DNA of 64,000 nt from JAJECS01 sp965219705 (GCA_965219705.1 OZ244789.1:1984001-2048000), one strand, 5' to 3'. Counted from the stretch's first letter, positions 42,720 to 51,884 are shown. Program-made: numbers and translations. Notes: generated by a model not told the origin, from the sequence alone.

Positions 42720-43103
42720 CTACCCGGCCGAATCGTCCAGAAAAACCGTCTGCCGCGCTTCGCTGGAAAATGCCACCAGCAGCGTCGCCACGCCATCGCC
42801 GATGTTTCGCGCCCGGTGCCGCACACCCTGTGGAACGTGCAAAAGCGATCCCGCGGACAACGTCACCGTGTGAGAGCCCAGCATGTGCTCGATCGTGCCC
42901 TCCGCGACGAAGACGAGCTCGTGGCAGTTGGGGTGGTAGTGCACGGGATTCGAGGAGCCTGGCTCGAACTGGGCGCGCCCGAAGGTCATCTGGCTGCCGG
43001 GCGTCAGGCTCGCGTCCGCCAGCCATTCCAGCGCCACGCCCGGCACGTAATCGCGCCGGCCCTGCCCAACCGTCACCACGCGCGGTTCGTCCGCCTGGCT
43101 CAT
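42720..43103 (-). CDS. Cupin-domain protein
   Basis: The 127-residue protein has the two cupin motifs: PVHYHPNCHELVFVAEGTIE (G(X)5HXH...E-like) and SLLHVPQGVRHRARN (second His). It is a single-domain cupin with a likely metal site. Such proteins are dioxygenases, isomerases or sugar-binding regulators; no substrate can be given. It stands alone between two repeat-filled gaps, converging on the epimerase gene. Confidence 0.88.
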   Translation of the reverse strand: MSQADEPRVVTVGQGRRDYVPGVALEWLADASLTPGSQMTFGRAQFEPGSSNPVHYHPNCHELVFVAEGTIEHMLGSHTVTLSAGSLLHVPQGVRHRARNIGDGVATLLVAFSSEARQTVFLDDSAG

Positions 43104-43180
43104 TGAATTCGTCTCCCGCGTCCCGAAACGCTCACGCGCCGCGTCAGCCTAAGCTACCCCACGCGCGCGGCCCTACCCCT

Positions 43181-43229
43181 TGTCACTCCGAGCGCACTCC
43201 CTGTCACTCCGAGCGCAGCGAGGAGTCTA
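43181..43229. repeat. Palindromic repeat, family C copy 1 (one partial, one full unit)
   Basis: A partial unit TGTCACTCCGAGCGCACTCC is followed directly by a full unit TGTCACTCCGAGCGCAGCGA and GGAGTCTA. A second full copy lies at 47.9 kb. In both places a family D palindrome is found downstream. Confidence 0.75.
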
Positions 43230-43384
43230 TAGCCGCACGTCACCGGCCGCGCAGGTAGGTCCGTGGCTATCAGCGTCGGCCCTGGGCGACCATCACGACG
43301 TGCCCCCAAAGGCCCCGCTGCTACCCTGACCGCCATTCGTCGACGAACCACCCCCGGGCGATTCCTAGGGCGGCAGAGGCACCC

Positions 43385-44230
43385 ATGCAAGAACCCAAAC
43401 TGCTCCAGTTGGCCGCGATCAACAGCTTCATGGGCCACCCCAGCCCCGAACGCGAATGGAGCTTCGAACGCAAGATCGAGGAAGTGGCCAAGACGGGCTT
43501 CGACGGGTTCACGGGGCGTGCGCCGCCGATCACGCGCCGCATGGTGGACGACTCGGGCCTGCTGTTCTGGTGCACCGCCGATATCGAGACCGCGCGTGAC
43601 GTCAGGCCGGCGCTCGGAGCGGCGCAAGACGCCGGCGCATCGCAGGTGAACGTGCAGATGGGCAACCACGACACGCTCACGCGGTCGGCGGTGGCGCTGG
43701 CCCGCCGGACGCTCGCCGCGGCTGAAGAGATGGGCATCGAAGCGGCGATCGAAGTCCATCGCGACACGGCCACCGAAACGCCCGAAAAGGCCTACGCCCT
43801 GGCGGATGGCTTCGCCACGGCCGAAGGCCGCCTGCTGCCCATGGTGTGGGACCACTCCCACCCGGCCGTGATCAAGCACCTGCCGCCGCCGTTCGCCGGA
43901 CGCTTGCTGGACCGGCCGGAGTTGGTCCAAAACTCGAAATGGTTTCACCTGCGCGCCTTCAACGGGCATCACGCCCAGGTGCCGGTCATCGACGGCGACG
44001 GCAATCCGACGCCCGAGTTCCACGACTGGATCGAGTTCGTCGACGAGCTCATCAAGCTCTGGCTGGCCGCCGCACCCGCCGGCGCCACGCTGTGGACTTG
44101 CCCCGAGATGATCGCCAGCGGCTACCGACTCTCGGTCTTCACCGACAACTGGCGGCAGGCCAAGTTCATCAGGGACGCCGTCGACGAGGTCTGGCGCCGC
44201 CGTCTGCCCGACTGGTCGCCTCCGGCATAG
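43385..44230 (+). CDS. Sugar phosphate isomerase/epimerase-like TIM-barrel protein
   Basis: The 281-residue protein is a xylose isomerase-like barrel: QLAAINSFMGHP, EVAKTGFDGFTGRA, VNVQMGNHDTLTRSAVALAR, a metal Glu in EAAIEVHRDTATETPEKAY, Asp/His in PMVWDHSHPAVIKHL, and WFHLRAFNGHHAQVPVIDGD. Members isomerise, epimerise or dehydrate sugars and polyols. It belongs to the large and poorly defined group seen in SAR202-like genomes; the substrate is unknown. ATG 43385 is preceded by AGAGG. Confidence 0.82.
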   Translation: MQEPKLLQLAAINSFMGHPSPEREWSFERKIEEVAKTGFDGFTGRAPPITRRMVDDSGLLFWCTADIETARDVRPALGAAQDAGASQVNVQMGNHDTLTRSAVALARRTLAAAEEMGIEAAIEVHRDTATETPEKAYALADGFATAEGRLLPMVWDHSHPAVIKHLPPPFAGRLLDRPELVQNSKWFHLRAFNGHHAQVPVIDGDGNPTPEFHDWIEFVDELIKLWLAAAPAGATLWTCPEMIASGYRLSVFTDNWRQAKFIRDAVDEVWRRRLPDWSPPA

Positions 44231-44301
44231 CGGCCCTCCGCCGCCACTGAGCGCTCCATCCGCGTAGGGGCGCCCTTCCCGCAGCACACACTTTCCGGTG
44301 G

Positions 44302-44323
44302 CCCAGGCTGCGTGCAGCCTGGG
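44302..44323. repeat. Palindromic repeat, family D copy 1
   Basis: CCCAGGCTGC-GT-GCAGCCTGGG, perfect 10-base arms. Copy 2 is at 48.0 kb with the same preceding GTGG. It sits between the sugar isomerase-like gene and the hsp20 promoter. Confidence 0.85.
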
Positions 44324-44410
44324 TCTCCTCTCGCCGGACACGTCCGAATCAGCCACGCCACATTCTCAGCTTCCAGACCCCATATATCTGCGCGATGTTA
44401 GTAAACTTAC

Positions 44411-44439
44411 TTGACAGAGACACACTCAACTCTTACGAT
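44411..44439 (+). promoter_or_regulatory. Sigma-70-type promoter of hsp20
   Basis: TTGACA (44411-44416) and TACGAT (44434-44439) are spaced exactly 17 bases apart, in an AT-rich stretch about 60 bases before the hsp20 start. No CIRCE-type (TTAGCACTC) heat-shock element was seen. Confidence 0.65.
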
Positions 44440-44497
44440 ACGTCCAACGCATCGAGGCGTTGAACGGTCACGAAGGACCGCACGGAGGAGGAAGACG

Positions 44498-44929
44498 ATG
44501 GCCACGATTCAGCGTTGGGACCCGTTCCGCGAGTTGCTCGGCATTCACGACGCAATCGAGCGTCCCTGGCGCCGCTCGGCGCTGCCCACGCGGGCATCCT
44601 CATGGGTGTTGCCGGTCGACGTGCGCGAGGACGAGAACGCGATCGAGATCGCCGCGTCGCTGCCTGGGGTAGCGAAGGACGACATCGACGTCGCCGTCGA
44701 GCACGGCGTGCTCACCATCCAGGCGAAGACCGGAGACGCGGCCACCGCTGCGGGTGACGGCTACCTGCTGCGCGAGCGGCGCGCCGGCGGCTTCTACCGC
44801 GCGCTGCGTCTGTCGGACCGGGTGGACGCCGCGGCCGCGACGTCCCGCTACGCCGACGGGGTGCTCACGGTCACCGTGCCCAAGCTGGAGACCAGCAAGC
44901 CCAAGCGGATCGACGTCACCGTCGCGTAA
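44498..44929 (+). CDS. Hsp20/alpha-crystallin small heat-shock protein
   Basis: The 143-residue protein has a short N-terminus (MATIQRWDPFRELLGIHDAI), an alpha-crystallin domain from VLPVDVREDENAIEIAASLP to the GVLTVTVPKLETSKPKRIDV end, and the family LPGVAKDDIDV strand. Such ATP-free chaperones hold unfolding proteins as oligomers. The C-terminal I-x-I motif appears as IDVTV. A strong ribosome binding site (GGAGGAGGAAG) and consensus promoter predict high expression. A GC-rich hairpin follows the stop, so it is a single-gene unit. Confidence 0.93.
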   Translation: MATIQRWDPFRELLGIHDAIERPWRRSALPTRASSWVLPVDVREDENAIEIAASLPGVAKDDIDVAVEHGVLTIQAKTGDAATAAGDGYLLRERRAGGFYRALRLSDRVDAAAATSRYADGVLTVTVPKLETSKPKRIDVTVA

Positions 44930-44944
44930 CCCCATCTCCCCCGC

Positions 44945-44976
44945 GGCGGCGGCCCGGGCCCGCTCGGGCCGCCGCC
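44945..44976 (+). terminator. Strong hairpin after hsp20
   Basis: GGCGGCGGCCCG (44945-44956) pairs perfectly with CGGGCCGCCGCC (44965-44976) around an 8-base loop, 15 bases after the hsp20 stop. There is no T-run, but the 12-base GC stem is the strongest in the window. Confidence 0.6.
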
Positions 44977-45080
44977 AGCGCGTTCCCACCCCGCTCCGGC
45001 GGCGCGAATAGACGGGCTCGCCCCGCCCCGCTACTTTCTTGGCAGCCGCCGCTGACGCGAGGCGGCCAGGAGATGCTGCC

Positions 45081-46040
45081 ATGAAGGTGCTGATAGTCCC
45101 GCACGCCGACTACTACGTCATGCCGGCGGACGAGCTTCGCGCGGAGTATCCCGACCTCACCTTCGTCGAGCCGCGGACGGCTGCGGAGCGCCTGCGCGAG
45201 GTCGTTGACACGGACGCCTTCTTTGGCACCCCGACGAGCGACGAAATGCGGGCGGCCAAGCGTCTCCGCTGGATTCACAACCCGGGTATGGGCATCGACC
45301 GTCTGACGACGGTGCCCGAGATCGTCGCCTCCGACGTCGTAATCACCAACGCGCCGGGTCCTCACACCAATCCCATGGCCGACCACGCGTTCATGTTCAT
45401 CTTGGCTCTCGCGCACTCGCTGGTGGAGACGCTGGACGACCAGCGGCAACGCGTATGGGACACGGTGAAATACAACGGCCGGATGTTGCCGATCAATGGG
45501 AGCCGTCTGGGGATTCTCTCGATGGGCGGCATCGGCCGAGCCGTCGTGCAGCGCGCGCTGGGCTTCGGCATGCACGTCTACGCCATGGACCCAAGCCCCA
45601 CCGACGTCCCGGCCGGTGTCCGCACCGTGTACCCGCCCGAGCGGCTGGACGAGATGCTGCGGCACACGGACTGGCTGGTCGTGACGTCGCCATTCATACC
45701 CGCGACCCGAAGCCTGATTAACGCCGAGCGCATGGCGCTCATGCCCAAGGGTGCCCACATCATCGTGGTGTCCCGCGGTGGGATCGTCGACGATGACGCG
45801 CTGGCGGCAGCGCTGCACAGCGGCCACATCGCGGGCGCGGGCATCGACGCGACGGCCATCGAGCCGCTGCCGCAGGACAGTCCGCTCTGGACCGCGCCCA
45901 ACCTCCTCATCTCGCCGCATAGCTCAGCATTGAGCACGACGCTTGCCGCCGAGCGCCAACAGATCTTTCGGGCCAACCTGCGCCGCTTCGTCGAAGGCCG
46001 GGCGCTGGCGTTCGTCTGTCCGATCGGCCGGGGCTACTGA
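45081..46040 (+). CDS. D-isomer 2-hydroxyacid dehydrogenase
   Basis: The 319-residue protein (ATG 45081, AGGAGA upstream) has the NAD site LGILSMGGIGRAVVQRALGF and the full catalytic set: Arg in IIVVSRGGIVDDDALAAAL, Glu in GIDATAIEPLPQDSPLW and His in LLISPHSSALS. It reduces a 2-keto acid or oxidises a D-2-hydroxy acid with NAD(P); the substrate is unknown. It contrasts with the paralogue at 38 kb, which lacks the Arg. Confidence 0.9.
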   Translation: MKVLIVPHADYYVMPADELRAEYPDLTFVEPRTAAERLREVVDTDAFFGTPTSDEMRAAKRLRWIHNPGMGIDRLTTVPEIVASDVVITNAPGPHTNPMADHAFMFILALAHSLVETLDDQRQRVWDTVKYNGRMLPINGSRLGILSMGGIGRAVVQRALGFGMHVYAMDPSPTDVPAGVRTVYPPERLDEMLRHTDWLVVTSPFIPATRSLINAERMALMPKGAHIIVVSRGGIVDDDALAAALHSGHIAGAGIDATAIEPLPQDSPLWTAPNLLISPHSSALSTTLAAERQQIFRANLRRFVEGRALAFVCPIGRGY

Positions 46041-46134
46041 GCCGCGCCCATCTCGCCGCTCGGCCGACGCCGTCGCTTGGCCGCGGCGCATCGCGGTGAG
46101 ACTATTGGGGCACGGGCGGTTGGAGGTCGGACCC

Positions 46135-47874
46135 ATGACGCGTAACGGCAAGATCAACGCCGGGAAGCTCAGCGATCTCGCGACTGGACGCTGCCACGGC
46201 CTGCGCGTGAATGGGCGCGCGCTGGTACTCGTCCGCAGCGGCGACGACGTGCACGTGCTCGACAATCGCTGCCCGCACATGGGGTTTCCGCTCGACCGGG
46301 GCAGCGTCGACGACGGCATCCTGACCTGCCACTGGCACCACGCGCGCTTCGACGTGACGACCGGCGGCACGTTCGATCTCTGGGCCGACGACGCGCCGGC
46401 CTTCCCGGCTGAGGTTGTCGAGGGAGAGGTCTGGATCGACCTGCGGGCCGACCGCGACGAGTTGGCGCATCAGCGCCGCCGGCTCCGTGATGGGCTGGAG
46501 CGGAACCTGTCGCTCGTCATCGCCAAGGCGGTGATCGGCCTGCTGGAAGGCGGCGCCGACCCGCGCGAGCCGTTCCGAATCGGACTCGAGTTCGGCACGG
46601 GCTACATGGCGGACGGCTGGGGCCCCGGCCTCACCGTGCTGACCTGCATGCAGAACCTGCTGCCCCGGTTGCCGCGCGAGGAGCACGCCCGCGCGCTCTT
46701 CCACGGGCTGGCGAACGTGGCGAGCGACTGCGCTGGGGAGGCGCCGCGCTTCGACTCCGGGCCGCTGCCCGACGCGCCGCCCGACCCGGCCGCGCTCAAA
46801 CGCTGGTTCCGGCGCTGCGTCGAGGTCCGCGACGCCACCGGCGCCGAACGTTGCCTGCTGACCGCCGTTCGGGCGGGGTTCGAGCCCGAGGCCATAGCGG
46901 ACATGCTGTTCGCGGCGGCGACCGACCATCGCTATCTGTCCACCGGCCACGTGCTCGACTTCACCAACAAGGCGCTTGAGGCCCTGGACATCGCGGGCTG
47001 GGATCCGGCCGAGACCGTCCTGGGATCGCTCGCCCGGCCCTACGCGAACGCGCAGCGGATGGAGGAGTCGAACGCCTGGCGGCGGCCGCACGACCTCGTC
47101 GCCATCCTCGACGCGGCGTTCCGCGAGCTCCCCGAAGCGCTGGCAAGCGCGCCATCCTCGTGGCATGACCGCGCCGCGCTGATCGACACCGTGTTGGGCG
47201 ACGACCCGACCGCGATCGCCGCCTCGCTAACCGGGGCGTTGCATGCAGGCGTCGCTCCGGTGCAACTCGCCGAAGCCGTGACGCAGGCCGCGGCCACGCG
47301 CATGGCGCGCTTCCACGTCAGCAACGAGTTTGGGGACTGGGACCGCACGCTGCACACCTTGTCCTTTGCCAACGCGGTTCGCTGCGGCCTGATGCGGTCG
47401 CCGTCGCGCGAGCTGCTGCGCGGCGTCTACGACGCGGCGATGAGCGTCTACCTCGACCGCTTCCTCAACGTCCCGCCCGCCCGTCTGCCTAGCCTGAATG
47501 GCCAGCTGCCGAAGCCGGGCCCAGACCTCCTGCAGCAGCTGCCGAACATCCTGGACCGCCGGCAGCAGGTCGATGACGCCGCGCGGCTGGTGATCGAGTA
47601 CCGCGCCGGTGAGGGGCCCGCCGACGATCTGCTGGCCGCCCTGGGCGGCGCGCTGCTGCGCGAGGACCGAAACTTCCACACCATCCAGGCGGTCGAGGCG
47701 GCCATGCGGCATTTCGCCCTGAGCACGCGGCCCGATGACGCCACGCTGACACTGGTGGCCGGCGCGCGCTATCTGGCCGCGCATGCGCCCACGGCGCGTG
47801 CCCAGGGCCAAACCTTCCAGATCGCCCAGCGCCTGCACCGCGGCGAAGCGCTCTACGAAGAAGCGCCCGTCTAG
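46135..47874 (+). CDS. Rieske [2Fe-2S] protein with large uncharacterised C-terminal domain
   Basis: The 579-residue protein opens with a Rieske domain (residues 1-105): cluster ligands CPHMGFPLDRG and CHWHHARFDV. About 470 helix-rich residues follow, with FRIGLEFGTGYMADGWGPGL, ATDHRYLSTGHVLDFTNKAL, RFHVSNEFGDWDRTLHTLSF and AVRCGLMRSPSRELLRGVYD. Several His and Cys residues are scattered in them. I know no named domain for this part; similar fusions exist in Chloroflexota and Actinobacteria as unnamed Rieske proteins. It could be an oxygenase or an electron carrier docked to a partner. ATG 46135 has GGAGG upstream. Confidence 0.82.
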   Translation: MTRNGKINAGKLSDLATGRCHGLRVNGRALVLVRSGDDVHVLDNRCPHMGFPLDRGSVDDGILTCHWHHARFDVTTGGTFDLWADDAPAFPAEVVEGEVWIDLRADRDELAHQRRRLRDGLERNLSLVIAKAVIGLLEGGADPREPFRIGLEFGTGYMADGWGPGLTVLTCMQNLLPRLPREEHARALFHGLANVASDCAGEAPRFDSGPLPDAPPDPAALKRWFRRCVEVRDATGAERCLLTAVRAGFEPEAIADMLFAAATDHRYLSTGHVLDFTNKALEALDIAGWDPAETVLGSLARPYANAQRMEESNAWRRPHDLVAILDAAFRELPEALASAPSSWHDRAALIDTVLGDDPTAIAASLTGALHAGVAPVQLAEAVTQAAATRMARFHVSNEFGDWDRTLHTLSFANAVRCGLMRSPSRELLRGVYDAAMSVYLDRFLNVPPARLPSLNGQLPKPGPDLLQQLPNILDRRQQVDDAARLVIEYRAGEGPADDLLAALGGALLREDRNFHTIQAVEAAMRHFALSTRPDDATLTLVAGARYLAAHAPTARAQGQTFQIAQRLHRGEALYEEAPV

Positions 47875-47924
47875 CGCCTGGCGGACCGGCGAATCGCCGC
47901 CGCCTCTGTCACCGCGGTCGTTCC

Positions 47925-47952
47925 TGTCACTCCGAGCGAAGCGAGGAGTCTA
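47925..47952. repeat. Palindromic repeat, family C copy 2
   Basis: TGTCACTCCGAGCGAAGCGA then GGAGTCTA, matching the unit at 43.2 kb. It lies 52 bases before a family D palindrome. Confidence 0.8.
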
Positions 47953-48003
47953 GAACTCCCCAGCACCGGCCGCCGGAGGGAGGTCTCTGCCCGGTGCCGG
48001 TGG

Positions 48004-48025
48004 CCCAGGCTGCGCGCAGCCTGGG
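48004..48025. repeat. Palindromic repeat, family D copy 2
   Basis: CCCAGGCTGCGCGCAGCCTGGG-type element; a perfect 22-base palindrome with arms CCCAGGCTGCG and CGCAGCCTGGG. Same flank GTGG as copy 1 at 44.3 kb. Confidence 0.85.
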
Positions 48026-48059
48026 AAATTGCCCCAGCCACGTCGGCGGAACGAGCCGG

Positions 48060-49184
48060 CTACGCCGCCCCGTTCGTCGGCGGCGCGGCGAAGTCGAACA
48101 GCTTGAGTGCCGTCTCGCCCATGATCTTGCGCTTGGTGTCGGCGGGAAACGGCTTGATCATCACTTCGCGCGGGTGATCGAAGTCGTGGTGCGGCCAGTC
48201 CGAAGCAAAGACCACATGGTCCCTTCCGTCGATCAGGTCGATCAGCGTCACCAGGTCCTGCGGTCGCTCCGGCTCTTCGACCGGCTGCGTGCAGAAATAG
48301 AACTCGCGGATGTAGTGGCTGGGCGGCTTCTTGAGCAACGGCGCCTGATGCCGCAGCTCGTGGTATTCCTTGTCGAGGTGCCACAGAACATACGGCACCC
48401 ACGACACGCCGCCTTCCGACATCACGATATTCAGGTCCGGGAAGCGCACGGGCAGCCCGGTCTCGATCATGCTGAAGATGTTGCCCATCAGCGCGAACCC
48501 GTGCTCCACCGAGTGCCGCGCGAGCTGCGTGGCGAATTGCTCGGTGTTGAAGGGGAAGTTCGTGTGCAGGATCCCCCCGACGCTGTGCAGCATCACGGGG
48601 CAGCCCGTTTCCTGGGCAGCCTCGTAGATGGGGTCGTACATCGTGTGGCCCCAGAGGGGACGGACCGCGCAGGTCGGCAAGAACACGCCGGCGAAGCCCT
48701 TCGTCGAGCCGTACTTGCGGATCTCGCGGGCGGCATCCTCCGGGTCCTGCGGCGCCGCGAGGACGGTGCCGTACAACCCGCGTGCCGGATCAACCCAGTT
48801 CTCGGCCAGCCAGGCGTTGAAGGCCCGGGCCACCGCCGCCGCGAAATCGGCCTGCGGCAGGACGGCCATCCGCAGCAGAAAGTCGGGGAAGAGAATCGCG
48901 ATGTCGATGGACATCGCGTCCAGGTCTTCGCGCATCTGGTCGGCGGTCGCCACCGTGCGGTGGGTCAGGCCGCGTCCCGGCACCGGCAGGTCGAAGGGCG
49001 TGCTCGGCGCATATCCCGGAGCCTCGAGGTAGCGGCGCGGCACGGTGCCCAGGTGCTCCAGGGCCACGCGCCACGGTTCGTCGCAATAGGGCGCCAGCGC
49101 TTCCGGCGGGTCGTTGGCATGCACGTCGCAGTCGACGATGACGAGGTCGTTGACCGTGAGCGGGCGTTCGCGCTGGGCGGGCAT
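48060..49184 (-). CDS. Amidohydrolase-2 family metal-dependent hydrolase
   Basis: The 374-residue protein is an ACMSD-type TIM-barrel hydrolase or decarboxylase: metal His-x-His-like start VIVDCDVHAND (Asp-x-His), GVFLPTCAVRPLWGHTMYDP, CPVMLHSVGGILH (His), then FPDLNIVMSEGGVSWVPYVL and FASDWPHHDFDHP (metal Asp). Members remove CO2 or split C-C or C-N bonds of aromatic or cyclic acids. It is unrelated in detail to the two short paralogues at 53.3 and 58.7 kb. Confidence 0.87.
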   Translation of the reverse strand: MPAQRERPLTVNDLVIVDCDVHANDPPEALAPYCDEPWRVALEHLGTVPRRYLEAPGYAPSTPFDLPVPGRGLTHRTVATADQMREDLDAMSIDIAILFPDFLLRMAVLPQADFAAAVARAFNAWLAENWVDPARGLYGTVLAAPQDPEDAAREIRKYGSTKGFAGVFLPTCAVRPLWGHTMYDPIYEAAQETGCPVMLHSVGGILHTNFPFNTEQFATQLARHSVEHGFALMGNIFSMIETGLPVRFPDLNIVMSEGGVSWVPYVLWHLDKEYHELRHQAPLLKKPPSHYIREFYFCTQPVEEPERPQDLVTLIDLIDGRDHVVFASDWPHHDFDHPREVMIKPFPADTKRKIMGETALKLFDFAAPPTNGAA

Positions 49185-49257
49185 GACGGTGCTCGTTGGA
49201 TTGACTGAGGCTGATTCTAGCCCGGAACGACCACTGCGTGCCGCCGGCGAATTGGCC

Positions 49258-51606
49258 TTACGACGCGGCGGTCGACGGATCCGGTTCGGTGGACGGCATG
49301 GACGCCGCGCGCGCGGGCCACCAATTCCAGCGCCGCAAGAGCAGCACCACGCTCGGCACCAGCAGCGCGCGCACCACGAATGTGTCGAGCAACACGCCGA
49401 GCATCACGGCAAACCCAAGCTGGAAGATATCGCGCAAGGGCAGCGTGGTCAGGATGGAGAACGTTCCGGCCAAGATCAGGCCCGCCGACGTGATGACGCC
49501 TCCGGTGCGCGCCACGGCAATGCGGGTGCCCTCGACCAGTCCCCGCGCGCGAATCTCCTCGCGCACGCGCGTCATGATCAGGATGTTGTAGTCCGCCCCC
49601 AGCGCGGCCAGGAATATGAACATCCAAACCGCGTTCTGGTAGCCCACCCCCGGGTGCCCCATGATGTTCTGGAAGATCACGACCGAGAGCCCCAGCGCGG
49701 CAAGGAAGCTGAGCAGCACGCTGCCGATCAGATAGGTAGCCGCCACCAAGCTGCGCAGGAGCAGCAGCAGGATGACCCAGATCAGGGCCACGACGATCGG
49801 GCCCACGACCGACACGTCGCGGTTGACGGCGCTCCAAGCATCGGCCTGCAGGGCGGTTGGCCCGCCCACGAGGACCTCGGGGTCGAGCGACGTGCCGGCG
49901 GCAGCCGCCCGCACCGCCGTGCGAATGTCCGCAATGCGTTCGATGGCGGGGATGCCGTAGGGATCGTCCTCAAACACCACGTCCAATCTGGCCGTGGTGC
50001 CGTCGGGCGAGATGAAGCGGCGTCCCGCGAAGAAGGCCTCCAGCACGGCTTGCGCGCGCGGATCGACGTTGGCGGGAGCGCCGGCGGCGGGAGTTGGCGG
50101 GCCCTCACGCGGCGGTCCCTCGCGCAGCGCGGCCGGCAGCCGCGGGATGGCTGCCTGCAGCACCGCCGGATCGACCGCGGGCGGGTCGCCGGTTGGCCGG
50201 GTCGGGCCGCTCACGCGCGTGACGCCCGGAATAGCGGCGATGGCCTGGGTTACGCGGTCGACGTCCACCAGGCTGGCATCGAGGTTCGCGGCGCTGACGT
50301 AGACGTTCGTGGGCGCCAGCTCGCCGGCGCCAAAGGCGTCGTCCATGATCTGAGCGCCGATCTTGGACTCGGCCTCGTCCGGGAAACCGTCGATGAAGCT
50401 GAAATTCGGCGTGATGGTCGGTGTGCCGGCCGCGAAGACCACCAGCAGGACCAGCGTGGCCGCGAACGTGGCGACGGGACGGCGAGTGACGATGTCCGCC
50501 ACCCAGGACCAGATGCGGGAATGCTCGGTGCCGCTGACCTGCATGCGGCCGGGCCAGAACGCCGCGCGGCCCAGCAGCACTGCCGCGGCTGGAATCAACG
50601 TGAGCCCACTGAGCATCATCAGGAAGATGGCCAGCGCCAGCACCGGTCCCATCGTTTGAAAGGACCCGAACGTGGCCAGCAACAGCGCCAGCATGGCCGC
50701 GATGGTGGTGCCCGCGCTGGATGCGATTGCCGGCCCCACGCGGCGCAGCGCAACCTGCATGGCGCGCCAGCGGTCGGGCTGCTGCCGCAGTTCCTCGCGG
50801 TAGCGGGCGACGATGAAGAGCGTGAAATCGGTGCCGGCGCCAAACATGAGCACCGACATCAACGCGGTGACCTGGCTATTGAGCACCAGACCGGCGTTGG
50901 CGGCGAGCGTCGCGGCCAGCGATTGCGCGATGACAAGCGTCAAGCCCACGCCCGCCAGCGGCAGCAACGCCAGCGCCGGCGAACGGTAGATCAGCAAGAG
51001 CAGCGCAAGGACCAGCAGGACCGTGAACAGGGTCACGCGAAAGTCGATCTCGGAGAACACCTCGACGGCGTCGGAAATGATTCCCGCGGGACCGGTGAGC
51101 AGCACGGTGAGGCCCGTGCCCTCTATGCCGGTGCGCGATTGCTCGCGTATCCAGCGGATCGCCTCACCGAACGGTTCGTCCGCCGGTGAGCCATTGATCG
51201 TCACGATGGTCGTGACGGTCGTGCCGTCCGGCGCTAACAGCACGTCGGCCAACTCCGCGGACGTGCTCAGCGCGAGCACGCTGGCGATAACAGGCGGCGC
51301 ATCGTCGGCCTGCAGCGCTGTATTGACCTGAGCCACGGAGGCGAGGTCGGCGTCGGACAACCCCTCCGGGCGATGGAAAACGATGATCGCGGGAATGCCC
51401 TGCCCGCGCGGAAATTTCTCGCCGACGAGCTCCAGCACGCGCAGGGACTCCGAGCCCTCCGGGAGGAAGTTCTCCTGATCGTTGGTGGTTACGTCGGAGA
51501 GCGGCGGCGCGGTGGCGACCACGGCGGCGCCGACCACGGCCCAGACGGCGATGACGACAGCCGCCCGGCGCCAACTGGTGGCGAAGCTCGAGAGAATCCG
51601 AAACAT
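49258..51606 (-). CDS. MMPL-family (RND-type) exporter
   Basis: The 782-residue protein has twelve predicted membrane helices in two six-helix halves, each preceded by a large outer loop (about residues 45-210 and 410-590). Family marks are the DQENFLPEGSESLRVLE loop start, MSVLMFGAGTDFTLFIVARY in the first half and FLAALGADYNILIMTRVREE in the second, the latter holding the GxxxDY proton-relay Asp-Tyr. MMPL proteins export lipids, siderophores or toxic compounds using proton flow. Cargo is unknown; a lipid is plausible. Confidence 0.93.
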   Translation of the reverse strand: MFRILSSFATSWRRAAVVIAVWAVVGAAVVATAPPLSDVTTNDQENFLPEGSESLRVLELVGEKFPRGQGIPAIIVFHRPEGLSDADLASVAQVNTALQADDAPPVIASVLALSTSAELADVLLAPDGTTVTTIVTINGSPADEPFGEAIRWIREQSRTGIEGTGLTVLLTGPAGIISDAVEVFSEIDFRVTLFTVLLVLALLLLIYRSPALALLPLAGVGLTLVIAQSLAATLAANAGLVLNSQVTALMSVLMFGAGTDFTLFIVARYREELRQQPDRWRAMQVALRRVGPAIASSAGTTIAAMLALLLATFGSFQTMGPVLALAIFLMMLSGLTLIPAAAVLLGRAAFWPGRMQVSGTEHSRIWSWVADIVTRRPVATFAATLVLLVVFAAGTPTITPNFSFIDGFPDEAESKIGAQIMDDAFGAGELAPTNVYVSAANLDASLVDVDRVTQAIAAIPGVTRVSGPTRPTGDPPAVDPAVLQAAIPRLPAALREGPPREGPPTPAAGAPANVDPRAQAVLEAFFAGRRFISPDGTTARLDVVFEDDPYGIPAIERIADIRTAVRAAAAGTSLDPEVLVGGPTALQADAWSAVNRDVSVVGPIVVALIWVILLLLLRSLVAATYLIGSVLLSFLAALGLSVVIFQNIMGHPGVGYQNAVWMFIFLAALGADYNILIMTRVREEIRARGLVEGTRIAVARTGGVITSAGLILAGTFSILTTLPLRDIFQLGFAVMLGVLLDTFVVRALLVPSVVLLLRRWNWWPARAASMPSTEPDPSTAAS

Positions 51607-51804
51607 CTAAGGAGAACCCTACGCAGGCGGTCGTCGTCCGATTGTGAACAAATGTACGAATTCGGCCCAGTGCGTTTTTCCCATTGCGCCGGGACGCCGC
51701 ACAATTGAGGGATGAGCGACCTGGCAATGCCTCAAGCTGGGAGGCGATCGACGCGCGCAACAACCGGCCTCTTACGTGCCGCCGTGCGCCGGCTCCTAAC
51801 CTTC

Positions 51805-51830
51805 GTCATTCCCGCGAAAGCGGGAATCCA
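51805..51830. repeat. Palindromic repeat, family A copy 2
   Basis: GTCATTCCCGCGAAAGCGGG then AATCCA, 54 bases from copy 3 in the same orientation. Confidence 0.88.
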
Positions 51831-51858
51831 GTCCAGCGTGCGCCGGATCCTCCAACTC

Positions 51859-51884
51859 GTCATTCCCGCGAAAGCGGGAATCCA
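51859..51884. repeat. Palindromic repeat, family A copy 3
   Basis: GTCATTCCCGCGAAAGCGGG then AATCCA, identical to copy 2 across the full 26 bases. Confidence 0.88.

Noticed and set aside
43154..44356. 400-residue open frame opposite the sugar isomerase-like gene
   Set aside because: No family signal and it runs through family C and D repeats on both sides.
49114..51189. Long open frame on the plus strand opposite the MMPL exporter
   Set aside because: Composition is Arg/His/Gln-rich without any family signal, and it is the codon-phase mirror of a clear exporter gene.
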